Shown here one piece after another: positions 15,808 through 24,819 of a DNA stretch of 32,924 nt. Location of the stretch: NCBI RefSeq assembly GCF_900103545.1, contig NZ_FNHH01000037.1, positions 1-32,924 on the forward strand. The letters run 5' to 3'. Positions within the stretch are counted from its first letter, which is position 1, and every line of letters begins with the position of its first letter. A program made the position numbers and the translations under genes. A model generated the notes under the pieces. It ran no database searches. It worked only from the letters and a program-made list of their open reading frames with translations, and was not told where the DNA came from. Origin of the DNA: Daejeonella rubra (GTDB taxonomy: Bacteria; Bacteroidota; Bacteroidia; Sphingobacteriales; Sphingobacteriaceae).

Positions 15808-17604
15808 ATGACCGAATTAATTTTTAGTATAAATGATATATTCAATGATGAAAGTCAGGAAGGTTGTCTTACCCAATACGGTTGTAAGTCATACCATATC
15901 CCTGCTTACCAGCGTGGATATAAATGGAGTTCTCAGCCAAATGGAGCAGTAAGTATATTACTAAAAGATCTTTGGAATGCTTTTGAGTCAATCAAAGAGA
16001 ATCAGCGGAAAGAATTTTACCTGCAATACATCACTGTAAAAAAATGCAAACTAAAAATTGAAGATAAAGAAGATAATTTCCTTGAAGTAATTGATGGTCA
16101 GCAACGATTGACCACTCTTTCAATTATTATTTCAGTTTTATCGATGCAATTAGAAGAAAATAATTTTAGTGATGGCAAATTACACTATGCTATTCGACAA
16201 AATTTCTTTTCTGAAAACATTTATGAAAAGGAAGATTTACAAAACCTTGTGGAAAAAAAATGGCATGAATTATCAACAAATCCAGATTACAACAAACAGG
16301 ATATCTACTACCTACATTCAGCAACTTGCAATGCAAATGAGTTTTTCAAAGAAAAAAATTCTGAATTAAGAGGATTCTTTGAATACCTCAAGAACTATGT
16401 GAAATTAATTGTGAATTCGGTTGAACCGCATGTTGAAAGTGAGACAGTATTCAAAAATCTTAATAGCAATAAAGTCCCCCTTACCGAAGCAGAATTAATT
16501 AAAGGGCTAATTATAACAAAAGTTGGACGAAATAAGCAATTAGAAACAATAAGAAGCTTTAGGGAAATAATTGAGGTAAGAAACACTTTAGGTCGTCGTT
16601 GGGATGAAATTAGTAAATGGGCTAATAAACCAGAAATTAAATCCTTTTATTTTAAAGAAGCTGGTGCAGGAGACGGAATATCTAAATTACTTCAACTTGT
16701 AGCTATGTGTCTTGAAAACGAGAAAAATAAAGTAGATCACAAATCACCGGCCAAGGAGTACCCTCTATTTAACTTTTACAATAAATTTCAAGATTTTGCA
16801 CTAATTGGCCAAAAGCTAAATGATATTCAATCAATATTAAATGACTGGCATATAGATGATCATATTCATAATCTTATTGGATTCTGCAGATTTGTAAAAG
16901 GAAGCAAATACAATAATTTAGAATTCCTAAAAACCTGCTTAGACTGCGAGGATAAAAGCGCTCTTAAAGTGCATCTAAATAGTACAATAACAGAAATCCT
17001 TCCCAAAAAAGAAACCATTCCGGTGCTGAAATATAAGGTTGATGATAATGAATTACATGCTGTCCTTCTTTCCTTAAGTGTATTCGTTAAGGGAATTCAA
17101 GTTAGATTTAATTTTCACGAGTTTAGTGAACAAAACTGGTCACTTGAACATATATTCCCGCAAAGTCCTGAAGGTAAAAATGCTATTTTAAATAATGAAC
17201 AAAAAGAAGCAATAAGGGACATGTTGGGTAAAGAAATCACAAAAGAAATACAAACTGTATTAGATAAACCCCTCAGGACAGATGTTGAAAAATTAGTGTA
17301 TTACAATGCATTGCAGGAAATGGGTCCTTTGAACTCAATTGGTAACATGTGTTTATTAACTAGTGGAGATAATAGTTCTAATGGTTGCGGCTTTTTTAAA
17401 GAAAAACGAATGAATGTACTTAATCTCATTCAAAAGGGGAGTTTTGTTCCAAAACACACATTTGATATTTTTAGCAAAATGTTGCCCAAGCTAGAAAATC
17501 ATGATCTAAGTTTATGGTCAATGTCAGATATAACTAAACACACAGAGCACATTTTAGAAAATATTATAATTAATCCATCAACAATTGAAAGCAGGAAAAT
17601 ATAG
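15808..17604 (+). CDS. DUF262-DUF1524 protein, GmrSD-like nuclease
   Basis: A 598-aa protein of the DUF262/DUF1524 class, as in the modification-dependent restriction enzyme GmrSD, BrxU and SspE. The N-terminal DUF262 (ParB/Srx-like) domain has YQRGYKW and the NTP-binding signature D96-G-Q-Q-R100 LTT. The C-terminal DUF1524 domain has the His-Me/HNH motif LEHIFPQ (H448) and the NSIGNMCLLTS...NS...FKEKR block. It is therefore expected to be an NTP-dependent nuclease acting on foreign or modified DNA. The start was set to ATG 15808 because the sequence before it is a relic of hsdS. The last 20 bases overlap the next gene. Visibly AT-rich compared with hsdM and hsdR. Confidence 0.9.
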   Translation: MTELIFSINDIFNDESQEGCLTQYGCKSYHIPAYQRGYKWSSQPNGAVSILLKDLWNAFESIKENQRKEFYLQYITVKKCKLKIEDKEDNFLEVIDGQQRLTTLSIIISVLSMQLEENNFSDGKLHYAIRQNFFSENIYEKEDLQNLVEKKWHELSTNPDYNKQDIYYLHSATCNANEFFKEKNSELRGFFEYLKNYVKLIVNSVEPHVESETVFKNLNSNKVPLTEAELIKGLIITKVGRNKQLETIRSFREIIEVRNTLGRRWDEISKWANKPEIKSFYFKEAGAGDGISKLLQLVAMCLENEKNKVDHKSPAKEYPLFNFYNKFQDFALIGQKLNDIQSILNDWHIDDHIHNLIGFCRFVKGSKYNNLEFLKTCLDCEDKSALKVHLNSTITEILPKKETIPVLKYKVDDNELHAVLLSLSVFVKGIQVRFNFHEFSEQNWSLEHIFPQSPEGKNAILNNEQKEAIRDMLGKEITKEIQTVLDKPLRTDVEKLVYYNALQEMGPLNSIGNMCLLTSGDNSSNGCGFFKEKRMNVLNLIQKGSFVPKHTFDIFSKMLPKLENHDLSLWSMSDITKHTEHILENIIINPSTIESRKI

Positions 17605-19768
17605 CATCAAAGAACTATTTGTCAATCGCTTCTTAGAGCAAATAGTAATTCCAGAAATTCAAAGGGATTATGTCTGGAAAGAAGAGCAAGTAATAGGCCT
17701 ATTAAACTCAATTATTCTTGATTTTAAAAATTTCCAAAATGCCAAACCTTCCGTGATTGTGGCAGATAATAAAGAAATAGAAACTGCCTTTCATGAATTT
17801 GACAGGAAAAGGAAGTATTCCTCCAACATAGGATTCATTTATGCATATAATGATGAGCAATTACCTGGAAGATATTTCTTGATTGATGGACAACAACGAA
17901 TCACAACTATATTTCTTACTCTACTTACATTAGCGCATGGCAACAAAAACTTACGTGAACTATTTGTTAGGACATACATAAAAGATAAGAATTTAAAGCT
18001 GGATTACAGAGTCCGTGAAGCTTCACATAACTTCTTAATCAAAATGGTTGATTTTGTATTAGGAACATCTGATGAAATTACAGATCAGCATTGGTACTTA
18101 TCAGATTACAAAACAGACGTTACTATTATAAACCTCTTAAATAACCAAAAAATAATCAATAAGTATCTAAATGAACAATCAATAAATGAAACAGATTTTT
18201 TTCATTTTATTGAAGACTATACAGAGTTCTGGTATTTTGACACCAATGTTAGTGAACAAGGTGAGGAACTCTACATTTATATGAATGCAAGAGGAGAACA
18301 AATGCAAAGTAATGAAAACATTAAGGCTGATCTCTTAAGTAAATTGAATGATTTAAAACAAAAAAATCAATTTGGAAAAATTTGGGAAGAATGGCAAGAT
18401 TACTTCTGGTTGAACAAGGATCAGAACGAAAATGCAGATCCAGGTTTCAATGAATTTTTAACTTGTATATCTGGTCTCGAAAACTACAAAATCGGGAATA
18501 AAGACCTTTTTTATACTCCAAAAGACTTTAAGGATAATAACGGAATTAAGGCTATTACTCTTATAAGCAACTTAAATCTATCAATCATTGAAAAATACAT
18601 ACAAGGGCTTACTTTCTTAATGGGAAATACCGAGCACTTCAAAGCACTATACAAATATTCAGGATGGCTTGATAAGTCTATAAATTTAATATGGTCAATT
18701 TTAAATAACGAAAAAACCAACTGGTATGCTGACTATACCGATAATGACAGATCAACTGAAAGACAAAAAATGGTCTATTTATGGTCTATTCTTAAATATT
18801 TATCAGAGGTAGATCTACAAAATGTTTCAATTGAAGAAATCTATAGATTTTTAAGAATGTACTATTTAAGGTATCATAACAACAACAGATCTGTATCCAC
18901 AATTAATGATACTGTGTCAATAATTTTAATTAATGGCGTTTTTGATTCTACAAATAATGATATTGATGGTGAGTTAGAATCTGATGGAAGCAGAACAATT
19001 CAAACTTCCGATGAAGAAACAGATTACAAGAACCGAACACAAGAGGAAATTTTAAAAACTAACCTATATATTAAACACATCTTAAATCCTGAATTATTAA
19101 AAGAATACGAAAACCTCATATGGCAAATCGAAGATCACGATTTCAATCTTGAAGGACGTGATGTTGGTGGGAAAAATATCAGTCATTTGGTAGATTTAAA
19201 TACCGATATAACTTTAAAGGAACTTCAAAAAATTAGAGATAAATTTTATGCAATTTTCCCCGATGGTCAGAAGGCTTATTTAACCGTTCAAAATATTTTG
19301 CTCTATTATGATGAATTTTGGTACAGAGCAACTCCTTCATACTATTTCAACTTTGAATTTGATAATTGGAGAAGAATAATCAGGGGAATTGGTAAAGAAA
19401 AGAGTGAATTCAGAACAGCATTTAATGACTTCTTTTTAGATTTTGTAAAATTTGATGGAAGCATTAATGAATTTCTTATTGAAAAGAGAAAAATATTGAT
19501 AGACTTCAAGAATGCAACTGATTTAAGAGAGAAATTATTGTGGTATAACCAATATTTAGGTAATCAGATGTGGTCTCAAGGCAATCACATTGCGTTTTCA
19601 AATGGGTGGCAATCTAGTATTCCTGACTGGCAGAATAAAGACAAAGTCTTTCCTGATACTTTTATTCTCTACAATATTAAAGGAGATCTAAAAGGAGGTA
19701 CACCCAAAGTCCTTTATCAAATTCTTCCTGAGGAGATCAAGAAAGTCATAGATTCTAATTTAGAATAA
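17585..19768 (+). CDS. DUF262 protein without a visible DUF1524 nuclease
   Basis: A 727-aa protein with an N-terminal DUF262 domain (IQRDYVW, and D101-G-Q-Q-R105 ITT). The long C-terminal part shows no HxxP-type DUF1524 motif, unlike its neighbour, so it may be an NTPase partner, a sensor, or carry a different effector. The best start is TTG at 17585 (KAGKYSIKELF is a typical DUF262 beginning), overlapping the end of the previous gene by 20 nt, which suggests translational coupling. hsdR begins 6 nt after its stop. AT-rich, like its upstream partner, and probably acquired with it. The two DUF262 genes likely work together; that is inference from overlap. Confidence 0.85.
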   Translation: MKAGKYSIKELFVNRFLEQIVIPEIQRDYVWKEEQVIGLLNSIILDFKNFQNAKPSVIVADNKEIETAFHEFDRKRKYSSNIGFIYAYNDEQLPGRYFLIDGQQRITTIFLTLLTLAHGNKNLRELFVRTYIKDKNLKLDYRVREASHNFLIKMVDFVLGTSDEITDQHWYLSDYKTDVTIINLLNNQKIINKYLNEQSINETDFFHFIEDYTEFWYFDTNVSEQGEELYIYMNARGEQMQSNENIKADLLSKLNDLKQKNQFGKIWEEWQDYFWLNKDQNENADPGFNEFLTCISGLENYKIGNKDLFYTPKDFKDNNGIKAITLISNLNLSIIEKYIQGLTFLMGNTEHFKALYKYSGWLDKSINLIWSILNNEKTNWYADYTDNDRSTERQKMVYLWSILKYLSEVDLQNVSIEEIYRFLRMYYLRYHNNNRSVSTINDTVSIILINGVFDSTNNDIDGELESDGSRTIQTSDEETDYKNRTQEEILKTNLYIKHILNPELLKEYENLIWQIEDHDFNLEGRDVGGKNISHLVDLNTDITLKELQKIRDKFYAIFPDGQKAYLTVQNILLYYDEFWYRATPSYYFNFEFDNWRRIIRGIGKEKSEFRTAFNDFFLDFVKFDGSINEFLIEKRKILIDFKNATDLREKLLWYNQYLGNQMWSQGNHIAFSNGWQSSIPDWQNKDKVFPDTFILYNIKGDLKGGTPKVLYQILPEEIKKVIDSNLE

Positions 19769-19774
19769 TAAAAC

Positions 19775-22700
19775 ATGCCCAGCCAAACCAACGAACAAGC
19801 CCTCGAATCGACCATAGAAAAGCGCCTGACAGGTACTTCTACTGAAGAGATCAAAGCTTCCGGAACAAGCGATAGTTTTGCTGAGCGGGCGGACTTGTAT
19901 CGAACGGGAAAGGGCTATTATACAGGCAGTTCCAGCGATTTTAATCCCAAATATGCCATAGATGAAAAACGTTTCTGGAATTTTCTGGAAACTACCCAGC
20001 AGGAGGAATTAGCCAAGCTTCAAAAGCAAAGTGACTGGAAGCTGAAGATCCTGGATCGGCTGGACAAAATGATAAAAAAGTACGGTGTACTCAGACTCTT
20101 GCGGAAAGGACTGGAAGTTGATGATGCTGCCTTCACCCTGCTCTATGTTTTGCCTATGGCGAGCAGCAGCGACCTGGTGAAAAAAAATTTTGAATCGAAC
20201 CAATTCAGCGTAACCCGTCAGGTAAGGTATTCGATCAGTAATCCCGGAGAAGAAATTGACATGGTTCTTTTTGTGAATGGCCTGCCATTTTCGAGCATGG
20301 AGCTAAAAAATCATTGGACAGGTCAGAATGCTAAAGTACACGGGCAAAATCAGTACAAATACAAACGGGATATTACCCAGCCCTTATTAAACTTCGGCCG
20401 TTGTATTGTCCACTTTGCGGTTGATACGGATGAAGTCTACATGACCACAAAGCTTGATGGGCCCAATACCTTCTTTCTGCCCTTCAACCTTGGCAATAAC
20501 CATGGAAAAGGGAACCCCATAAACCCAAATGGGCATAAAACTGCTTATTTATGGGATGAAATTTTAACCCGGCAAAGCGTTGCCAATATCATTCAGCATT
20601 TTGTACGTTTTGATGGCAAAGAAACAGAGCCGCTGGGTAAAAAGACTTTATATTTCCCGCGTTATCATCAACTGGATGTAGTCCGCCAACTGGTGAAAGA
20701 CGCCGGCGAAAAGGGCGTGGGTCAATGTTACCTGATCCAGCATTCGGCAGGCTCAGGCAAGTCTAACAGTATTACATGGGCAGCCTACCAGCTGATTGAA
20801 ACTTATCCAGAGTCTGAAAGCACTCCCGGTGGCAGAGGTATTTCCAATCCGCTTTTTGACTCGGTGATTGTCGTAACTGACCGTAGATTGCTGGATAAGC
20901 AACTACGCGAGAATATCAAGGAGTTTTCTGAGGTGAAAAATATTGTTGCCCCTGCCTACTCCTCAAAAGAATTGAAAGCAAGTCTGGAGAGTGGCAAGCG
21001 GATCATTATTACCACTATTCAAAAATTTCCGTTCATTGTGGATGGTATCGCCGATCTGAGCACTAAACGATTTGCGGTGATCATTGATGAAGCACATAGC
21101 GGTCAGAGTGGCTCGGCATCTGACAATCTGAATAAAGCTATGGGCAACAATGCGGATGAAGATGAGGAAGATCAGGATCCGCAGGATAAAATCCTGGAGG
21201 CCATGCGCAACAGAAAAATGCGCGGAAATGCCTCTTACCTGGCATTTACAGCTACACCGAAGAATACTACCCTTGAGAAATTTGGGATAAAAAAGGAAGA
21301 TGGAAAATTTGAACCTTTCCACTTATATTCCATGAAACAGGCCATTGAAGAAGGCTTTATTCTGGATGTGCTGGCAAACTATACCACCTACAAGAGTTAT
21401 TATGAGATTGAAAAATCCATTCAGGACAACCCTTTATTTGATACACAGAAGGCTCAGAAAAAGTTAAAAGCCTATGTGGAGATGCATGAGCAAACAATTA
21501 CCACGAAGTCCGAAATAATGCTTGATCACTTCATCTCAAATGTGGTCAATAAAAAAAGGTTGAAAGGAAAAGCCAAAGCTATTGTTGCTACTCAAAGTAT
21601 AGCATCGGCTATCCGCTATTTTACTGCATTGAATGAGATCCTGAAAAAAAGAGCCAATCCCTTTAAAATAGCGATCGCATTTTCAGGAAAGAAAACAATC
21701 AAAGGCATTGAATATACGGAAGACACGATCAATAATTTCCCTTCCGCATTGGATAAAGGAAAGCAAGGCGACCCCGGCTATATTACCGATAAAATTGCGC
21801 GTTACTTCGACATGGATGAATACCGGATCCTGGTAGTAGCCAATAAATACCTCACGGGATTTGATCAGCCAAAGCTAACCGCTATGTATGTCGACAAAAA
21901 GCTGCAGGGAGTTATGGCTGTACAAGCTCTGTCCCGCTTAAACCGATCAGCAAATAAACTCGGCAAAAAGACGGAGGACTTGTTTGTGTTAGATTTCTTC
22001 AATAATACCGAGGATATAAAAGCCTCTTTTGACCCATTCTATACCGCTACAAGCCTGAGCAAGGCCACCGATGTGAACATTTTGCATGAGCTCAAAGGGA
22101 TTCTTGACGAAACGGGGGTTTATGAATGGTCTGAAGTTGAGGATTTTACCAATAAATACTTCGAAGGACTGGAAGCTGATGAATTTTTAAGTCCGATCAT
22201 ACAGGTAGCAGAAGAGCGCTTCAATTCAGGTTTGGAACTGGAAGAGAAAGATAAGGTAGATTTTAAAATAAAAGCTAAGCATTTCGTGAAGGTCTACGGA
22301 CAAATGGCTTCTATTTTACCTTTTGAAATACTGAAATGGGAATATCTGTTCTGGTATCTTAAATTCCTGATTCCCAAGCTGATCATAGCTGATCCCGGCA
22401 AAGATATGCTGGATGAATTATTAAATTCGGTAGATCTGTCCACTTACGGACTGGAACGCGTTAAACTGAATGTCTCTATCGGTTTGGATCAGTCGGCAAG
22501 CGAGCTTGATCCCCAAAATGCCAATCCCAGAGGTGCCCATATCGGGGTTATTGAAGAAGACCCGCTTGACCTGATCATAAACAGTTTCAACGAACGCTGG
22601 TTTCAGGGCTGGGAAGCTACTCCAGAAGATCAGCGGGTGAAAATTGTGAAACTGGCAGATAAGATGAGAGCCCATCCGGATTTCCTGCATAAATATTCAG

Positions 22701-22864
22701 AGAACACAGATGTTCAGAACCGCGAAATTGCTTTCAAAAAGATATTTGAAGATATCATGTCAAAAGAAAGAAAATCTGAACTTGACCTGTACCGCCTACT
22801 GGCAAAAGATGATGCGTTTAAGGTAGCTATGCAGGATACGTTGAAGAGGGTATTGAGGGTTTAA
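19775..22864 (+). CDS. hsdR: Type I RM endonuclease/translocase subunit HsdR
   Basis: HsdR is the ATP-driven DNA translocase and nuclease of the type I complex. The 1029-aa length is normal. The N-terminal PD-(D/E)XK nuclease is visible as D162 (EEIDMVLFVNG) and E176-L-K178. The SF2 helicase core follows with motif I HSAGSGKS (323-330), motif II DEAH (438-441), motif III FTATP, and the motif VI region QALSRLNR. A helical C-terminal domain for complex assembly completes it. It ends the operon, separated from hsdS by three genes rather than being adjacent. All catalytic residues seen are intact, so the system should be active. Confidence 0.95.
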   Translation: MPSQTNEQALESTIEKRLTGTSTEEIKASGTSDSFAERADLYRTGKGYYTGSSSDFNPKYAIDEKRFWNFLETTQQEELAKLQKQSDWKLKILDRLDKMIKKYGVLRLLRKGLEVDDAAFTLLYVLPMASSSDLVKKNFESNQFSVTRQVRYSISNPGEEIDMVLFVNGLPFSSMELKNHWTGQNAKVHGQNQYKYKRDITQPLLNFGRCIVHFAVDTDEVYMTTKLDGPNTFFLPFNLGNNHGKGNPINPNGHKTAYLWDEILTRQSVANIIQHFVRFDGKETEPLGKKTLYFPRYHQLDVVRQLVKDAGEKGVGQCYLIQHSAGSGKSNSITWAAYQLIETYPESESTPGGRGISNPLFDSVIVVTDRRLLDKQLRENIKEFSEVKNIVAPAYSSKELKASLESGKRIIITTIQKFPFIVDGIADLSTKRFAVIIDEAHSGQSGSASDNLNKAMGNNADEDEEDQDPQDKILEAMRNRKMRGNASYLAFTATPKNTTLEKFGIKKEDGKFEPFHLYSMKQAIEEGFILDVLANYTTYKSYYEIEKSIQDNPLFDTQKAQKKLKAYVEMHEQTITTKSEIMLDHFISNVVNKKRLKGKAKAIVATQSIASAIRYFTALNEILKKRANPFKIAIAFSGKKTIKGIEYTEDTINNFPSALDKGKQGDPGYITDKIARYFDMDEYRILVVANKYLTGFDQPKLTAMYVDKKLQGVMAVQALSRLNRSANKLGKKTEDLFVLDFFNNTEDIKASFDPFYTATSLSKATDVNILHELKGILDETGVYEWSEVEDFTNKYFEGLEADEFLSPIIQVAEERFNSGLELEEKDKVDFKIKAKHFVKVYGQMASILPFEILKWEYLFWYLKFLIPKLIIADPGKDMLDELLNSVDLSTYGLERVKLNVSIGLDQSASELDPQNANPRGAHIGVIEEDPLDLIINSFNERWFQGWEATPEDQRVKIVKLADKMRAHPDFLHKYSENTDVQNREIAFKKIFEDIMSKERKSELDLYRLLAKDDAFKVAMQDTLKRVLRV

Positions 22865-22871
22865 TCGCAAA

Positions 22872-22971
22872 TGTCTGAACTGTGATTAAGCTGATTAATT
22901 GATTAGTATGATTAGAAAACAAATTATTAATCAGGGTAATCCCTAAATCATACAAATCAGTGGTCCAGACA
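22872..22971. repeat. 100-bp palindromic repeat, copy A1
   Basis: The unit opens tgtctgaactgtgatt and closes aatcagtggtccagaca, which are imperfect inverted ends; the interior has a recurring tgatta pattern. It begins 7 bp after the hsdR stop and ends 11 bp before the GxxExxY start codon. Copy A2 (23429-23528) has the same length, orientation and ends. Confidence 0.8.
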
Positions 22972-22982
22972 AGATAAATAAT

Positions 22983-23402
22983 ATGATAAAGGAAGAATAT
23001 AAATACTCAGATCTGACATCTAAAATAATTGGATGTTGTATGACAGTTCATCGGGCTTTGGGGAACGGTTTTCAAGAAGTAATTTATCAGAGAGCATTAA
23101 AAATTGAAATGGCAGACAATGGAATTTCTTTTTCAAGGGAACATGAAATGCCCATTTTCTATAAAAACGAACAAATTGGCACACGGAGAGTTGATTTTTT
23201 AATTGAAGATATCATTTCAGTTGAATTGAAAGCCGTTAATAAACTGGAAGATGTTCATTTAGCTCAGGGAATCAATTACCTCGAAGCATATGATCTGGAA
23301 GTTGGCTTATTAGTCAATTTCGGTTCAAAAAGTTTAGAGTTTAAAAGACTGATAAATAGTAAATTTAAACAGAAGGATCAGGGTAATCCGGCAATCAAAT
23401 AA
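22983..23402 (+). CDS. GxxExxY protein, PD-(D/E)XK nuclease-like
   Basis: A 139-aa GxxExxY family protein (TIGR04256), with the name-giving motif in GNGFQEVIY (about residues 27-35) and a PD-(D/E)XK_3 core: RVDFLIED ... VELKAV. The family is widespread in Bacteroidota, often in many copies, with unknown role. The gene is closely enclosed by 100-bp palindromic repeats: A1 ends 11 bp before its ATG. A partial copy (23377-23418) supplies its last codons and its stop codon, and A2 starts 26 bp after the stop. This points to a mobile or repeat-associated nuclease rather than a part of the RM operon. Nuclease activity is inferred from fold motifs only. Confidence 0.85.
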   Translation: MIKEEYKYSDLTSKIIGCCMTVHRALGNGFQEVIYQRALKIEMADNGISFSREHEMPIFYKNEQIGTRRVDFLIEDIISVELKAVNKLEDVHLAQGINYLEAYDLEVGLLVNFGSKSLEFKRLINSKFKQKDQGNPAIK

Positions 23403-23418
23403 ATCAGTGGTCCAGACA
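23377..23418 (+). repeat. Partial palindromic repeat forming the 3' end of the GxxExxY gene
   Basis: These 42 bases match the 3' part of copy A1 (atcagggtaatcc...aatcagtggtccagaca) with only a few differences. They include the last eight or so codons (QGNPAIK) and the TAA of the GxxExxY gene, so the C-terminus of the protein was supplied by the repeat. Confidence 0.75.
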
Positions 23419-23428
23419 ATTAAAACAA

Positions 23429-23528
23429 TGTCTGAACTGTGATTAAGATGATTAAATGATATGTATGATTATTAAACAGATTAATAATCAGCGCAATCCT
23501 CAAATCACCGAAATCAGTGGTCCAGATA
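23429..23528. repeat. 100-bp palindromic repeat, copy A2
   Basis: Same length, orientation and end sequences as A1 (tgtctgaactgtgatt ... aatcagtggtccaga). It ends 2 bp from the stop codon of the convergent gene at 23531, so the repeat cassette fits exactly between hsdR and that gene. Confidence 0.8.
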
Positions 23529-23530
23529 AT

Positions 23531-23926
23531 TTAAGTCATATCCTTAATCCTGCATTTCATTCTTTCGATATCATTTTGAAGATCTCTAAGCTGAGCCACA
23601 TACTCATATTTCTGATTTTCAACGAGACACAATTTTAATATTTGAATTCGCCGCAATTCAGCGTCCAGGCAATTGGTAATGGCATCAAGATGTGGTTTTA
23701 AATAAGGCTGAAATAATAAGTTCATCTTTTCAACTTTTTCCTTAACTCCATAAGCATCATTTTCAAGATCTTGCAACCATGGCAGTGCTTTTTCATCCTG
23801 GTTAAATTTAGCAAGTCCCCGAAGTTTGATAAAGGATTGAACTATATCAGAAAACGCATAATGCATTTCTTCAAGTCCCTCATTTACTATTTCAAAGGGG
23901 GCCTTTCTAAATTTATTTTCTGCCAT
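23531..23926 (-). CDS. Unknown small helical protein
   Basis: A 131-aa protein predicted by eye to be entirely helical, with charged and heptad-like stretches (EKVEKMNLLFQPYL; LRDLQNDIERMKCRIKDM at the end) that could form a coiled coil. No signal peptide, membrane helix or family was recognised. It is convergent with the GxxExxY gene, and its stop lies 2 bp from repeat A2; the cassette may have trimmed or replaced its original 3' end. No Shine-Dalgarno is obvious. Confidence 0.6.
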   Translation of the reverse strand: MAENKFRKAPFEIVNEGLEEMHYAFSDIVQSFIKLRGLAKFNQDEKALPWLQDLENDAYGVKEKVEKMNLLFQPYLKPHLDAITNCLDAELRRIQILKLCLVENQKYEYVAQLRDLQNDIERMKCRIKDMT

Positions 23927-24071
23927 CTAAAACGAATTATTATTATCAGCGATGATTCAATTAAGATCAACACAAATAAAAACATTGTCAATGCCATACT
24001 AGGTCGTGGTGATTAAAATATATGAGTATTTTTTTAATTTTCACAAAAGGGAACAGATAGACCCTACGATA

Positions 24072-24662
24072 TTATTTCGACCTCACATCCTTCGCCCTAT
24101 CCCCCATCTTCTTCATCATCACATTCAGTCCATCTTTACTATAATCCCAGTTATCTGCCTGCTCCATTGCTATTCCAATACCCTGCGCTTCGCCAAAAGA
24201 GTCAATATTTGCTCCGAAAAATTGAAACTCCCAGCCTTTATTCGTTTGTAACTGACTGATCAGTGCGCTAACTTGTGCTCTGTTATACTTAAGACTGGCA
24301 TTTTCCTGCCCGTCGGTAATAATGAAAACCAAAACTTTATCCGGAGCTTGATTCGCCGGAAGCATAAAATGAGTTTCCATCGCTGTTTTAAGGGTTAGTC
24401 CTACTGCATCTAAAAGTGCGGTATAACCATTCGGCTGATAAGATTTACTCGTTAGCTTGCCAACCTGCTGTATTGCCTGCCTTAAAATTGTTGTTTCAAG
24501 GCCCTGATTAAATTGAACCAGACTAAAATTACAAAGCCCCGGTTCCAATTTTTGTTCTTCAATAAACTGATTTAGTCCTGAAATAGTTTCAGCCTGTAAA
24601 ATTTCCATAGATCCTGATTTATCCAGGATGCAAATAATTTCGGTGCTTGTTTCCTTGTTCAT
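24072..24662 (-). CDS. VWA-domain protein
   Basis: A 196-aa protein that is essentially one von Willebrand factor A domain with an intact metal-ion site: DxSxS at D14, S16, S18, T81 in GYTALLDA, and D117 in ITDGQE. No signal peptide or membrane segment is seen, so it is cytoplasmic. Stand-alone VWA proteins of this kind (TerY-like) act in assemblies with kinases, AAA ATPases or phosphatases, including stress and phage-response systems. Its upstream neighbour on the same strand, 157 bp away, is the unknown two-part protein at 24820; the gap makes co-transcription possible, not certain. Confidence 0.88.
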   Translation of the reverse strand: MNKETSTEIICILDKSGSMEILQAETISGLNQFIEEQKLEPGLCNFSLVQFNQGLETTILRQAIQQVGKLTSKSYQPNGYTALLDAVGLTLKTAMETHFMLPANQAPDKVLVFIITDGQENASLKYNRAQVSALISQLQTNKGWEFQFFGANIDSFGEAQGIGIAMEQADNWDYSKDGLNVMMKKMGDRAKDVRSK

Positions 24663-24819
24663 AATTCTTAAATTTTATGAATCAAAGGTGGGCTGAAAAT
24701 TGGGGTTTGGCGAATTTCTACAAGCTTGTAATGAATTCATGCTTTCCACAAGAGAAGCAAATCACTCCTAATTGTCAAAGGACAATAGAAATAAATACAG
24801 TGTCTGAGTTGCAGTTGAG
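24663..24819. other. Intergenic gap between VWA and the unknown 371-aa gene
   Basis: The minus strand carries CACCTTTG about 30 nt before the VWA start, one mismatch from the TAnnTTTG -7 box, and a small ttgtc/gacaa hairpin near 24774-24787. The evidence for a separate VWA promoter is weak. Confidence 0.25.

Noticed and set aside
22872..23528. CRISPR array
   Set aside because: The three repeat copies are long imperfect palindromes around a coding gene, not short repeats with regular spacers; no cas gene is seen anywhere in the window.
23456..23638. Plus-strand frame of 60 codons downstream of the GxxExxY gene
   Set aside because: Its first half is repeat A2 and its second half is antisense to the gene at 23531-23926.
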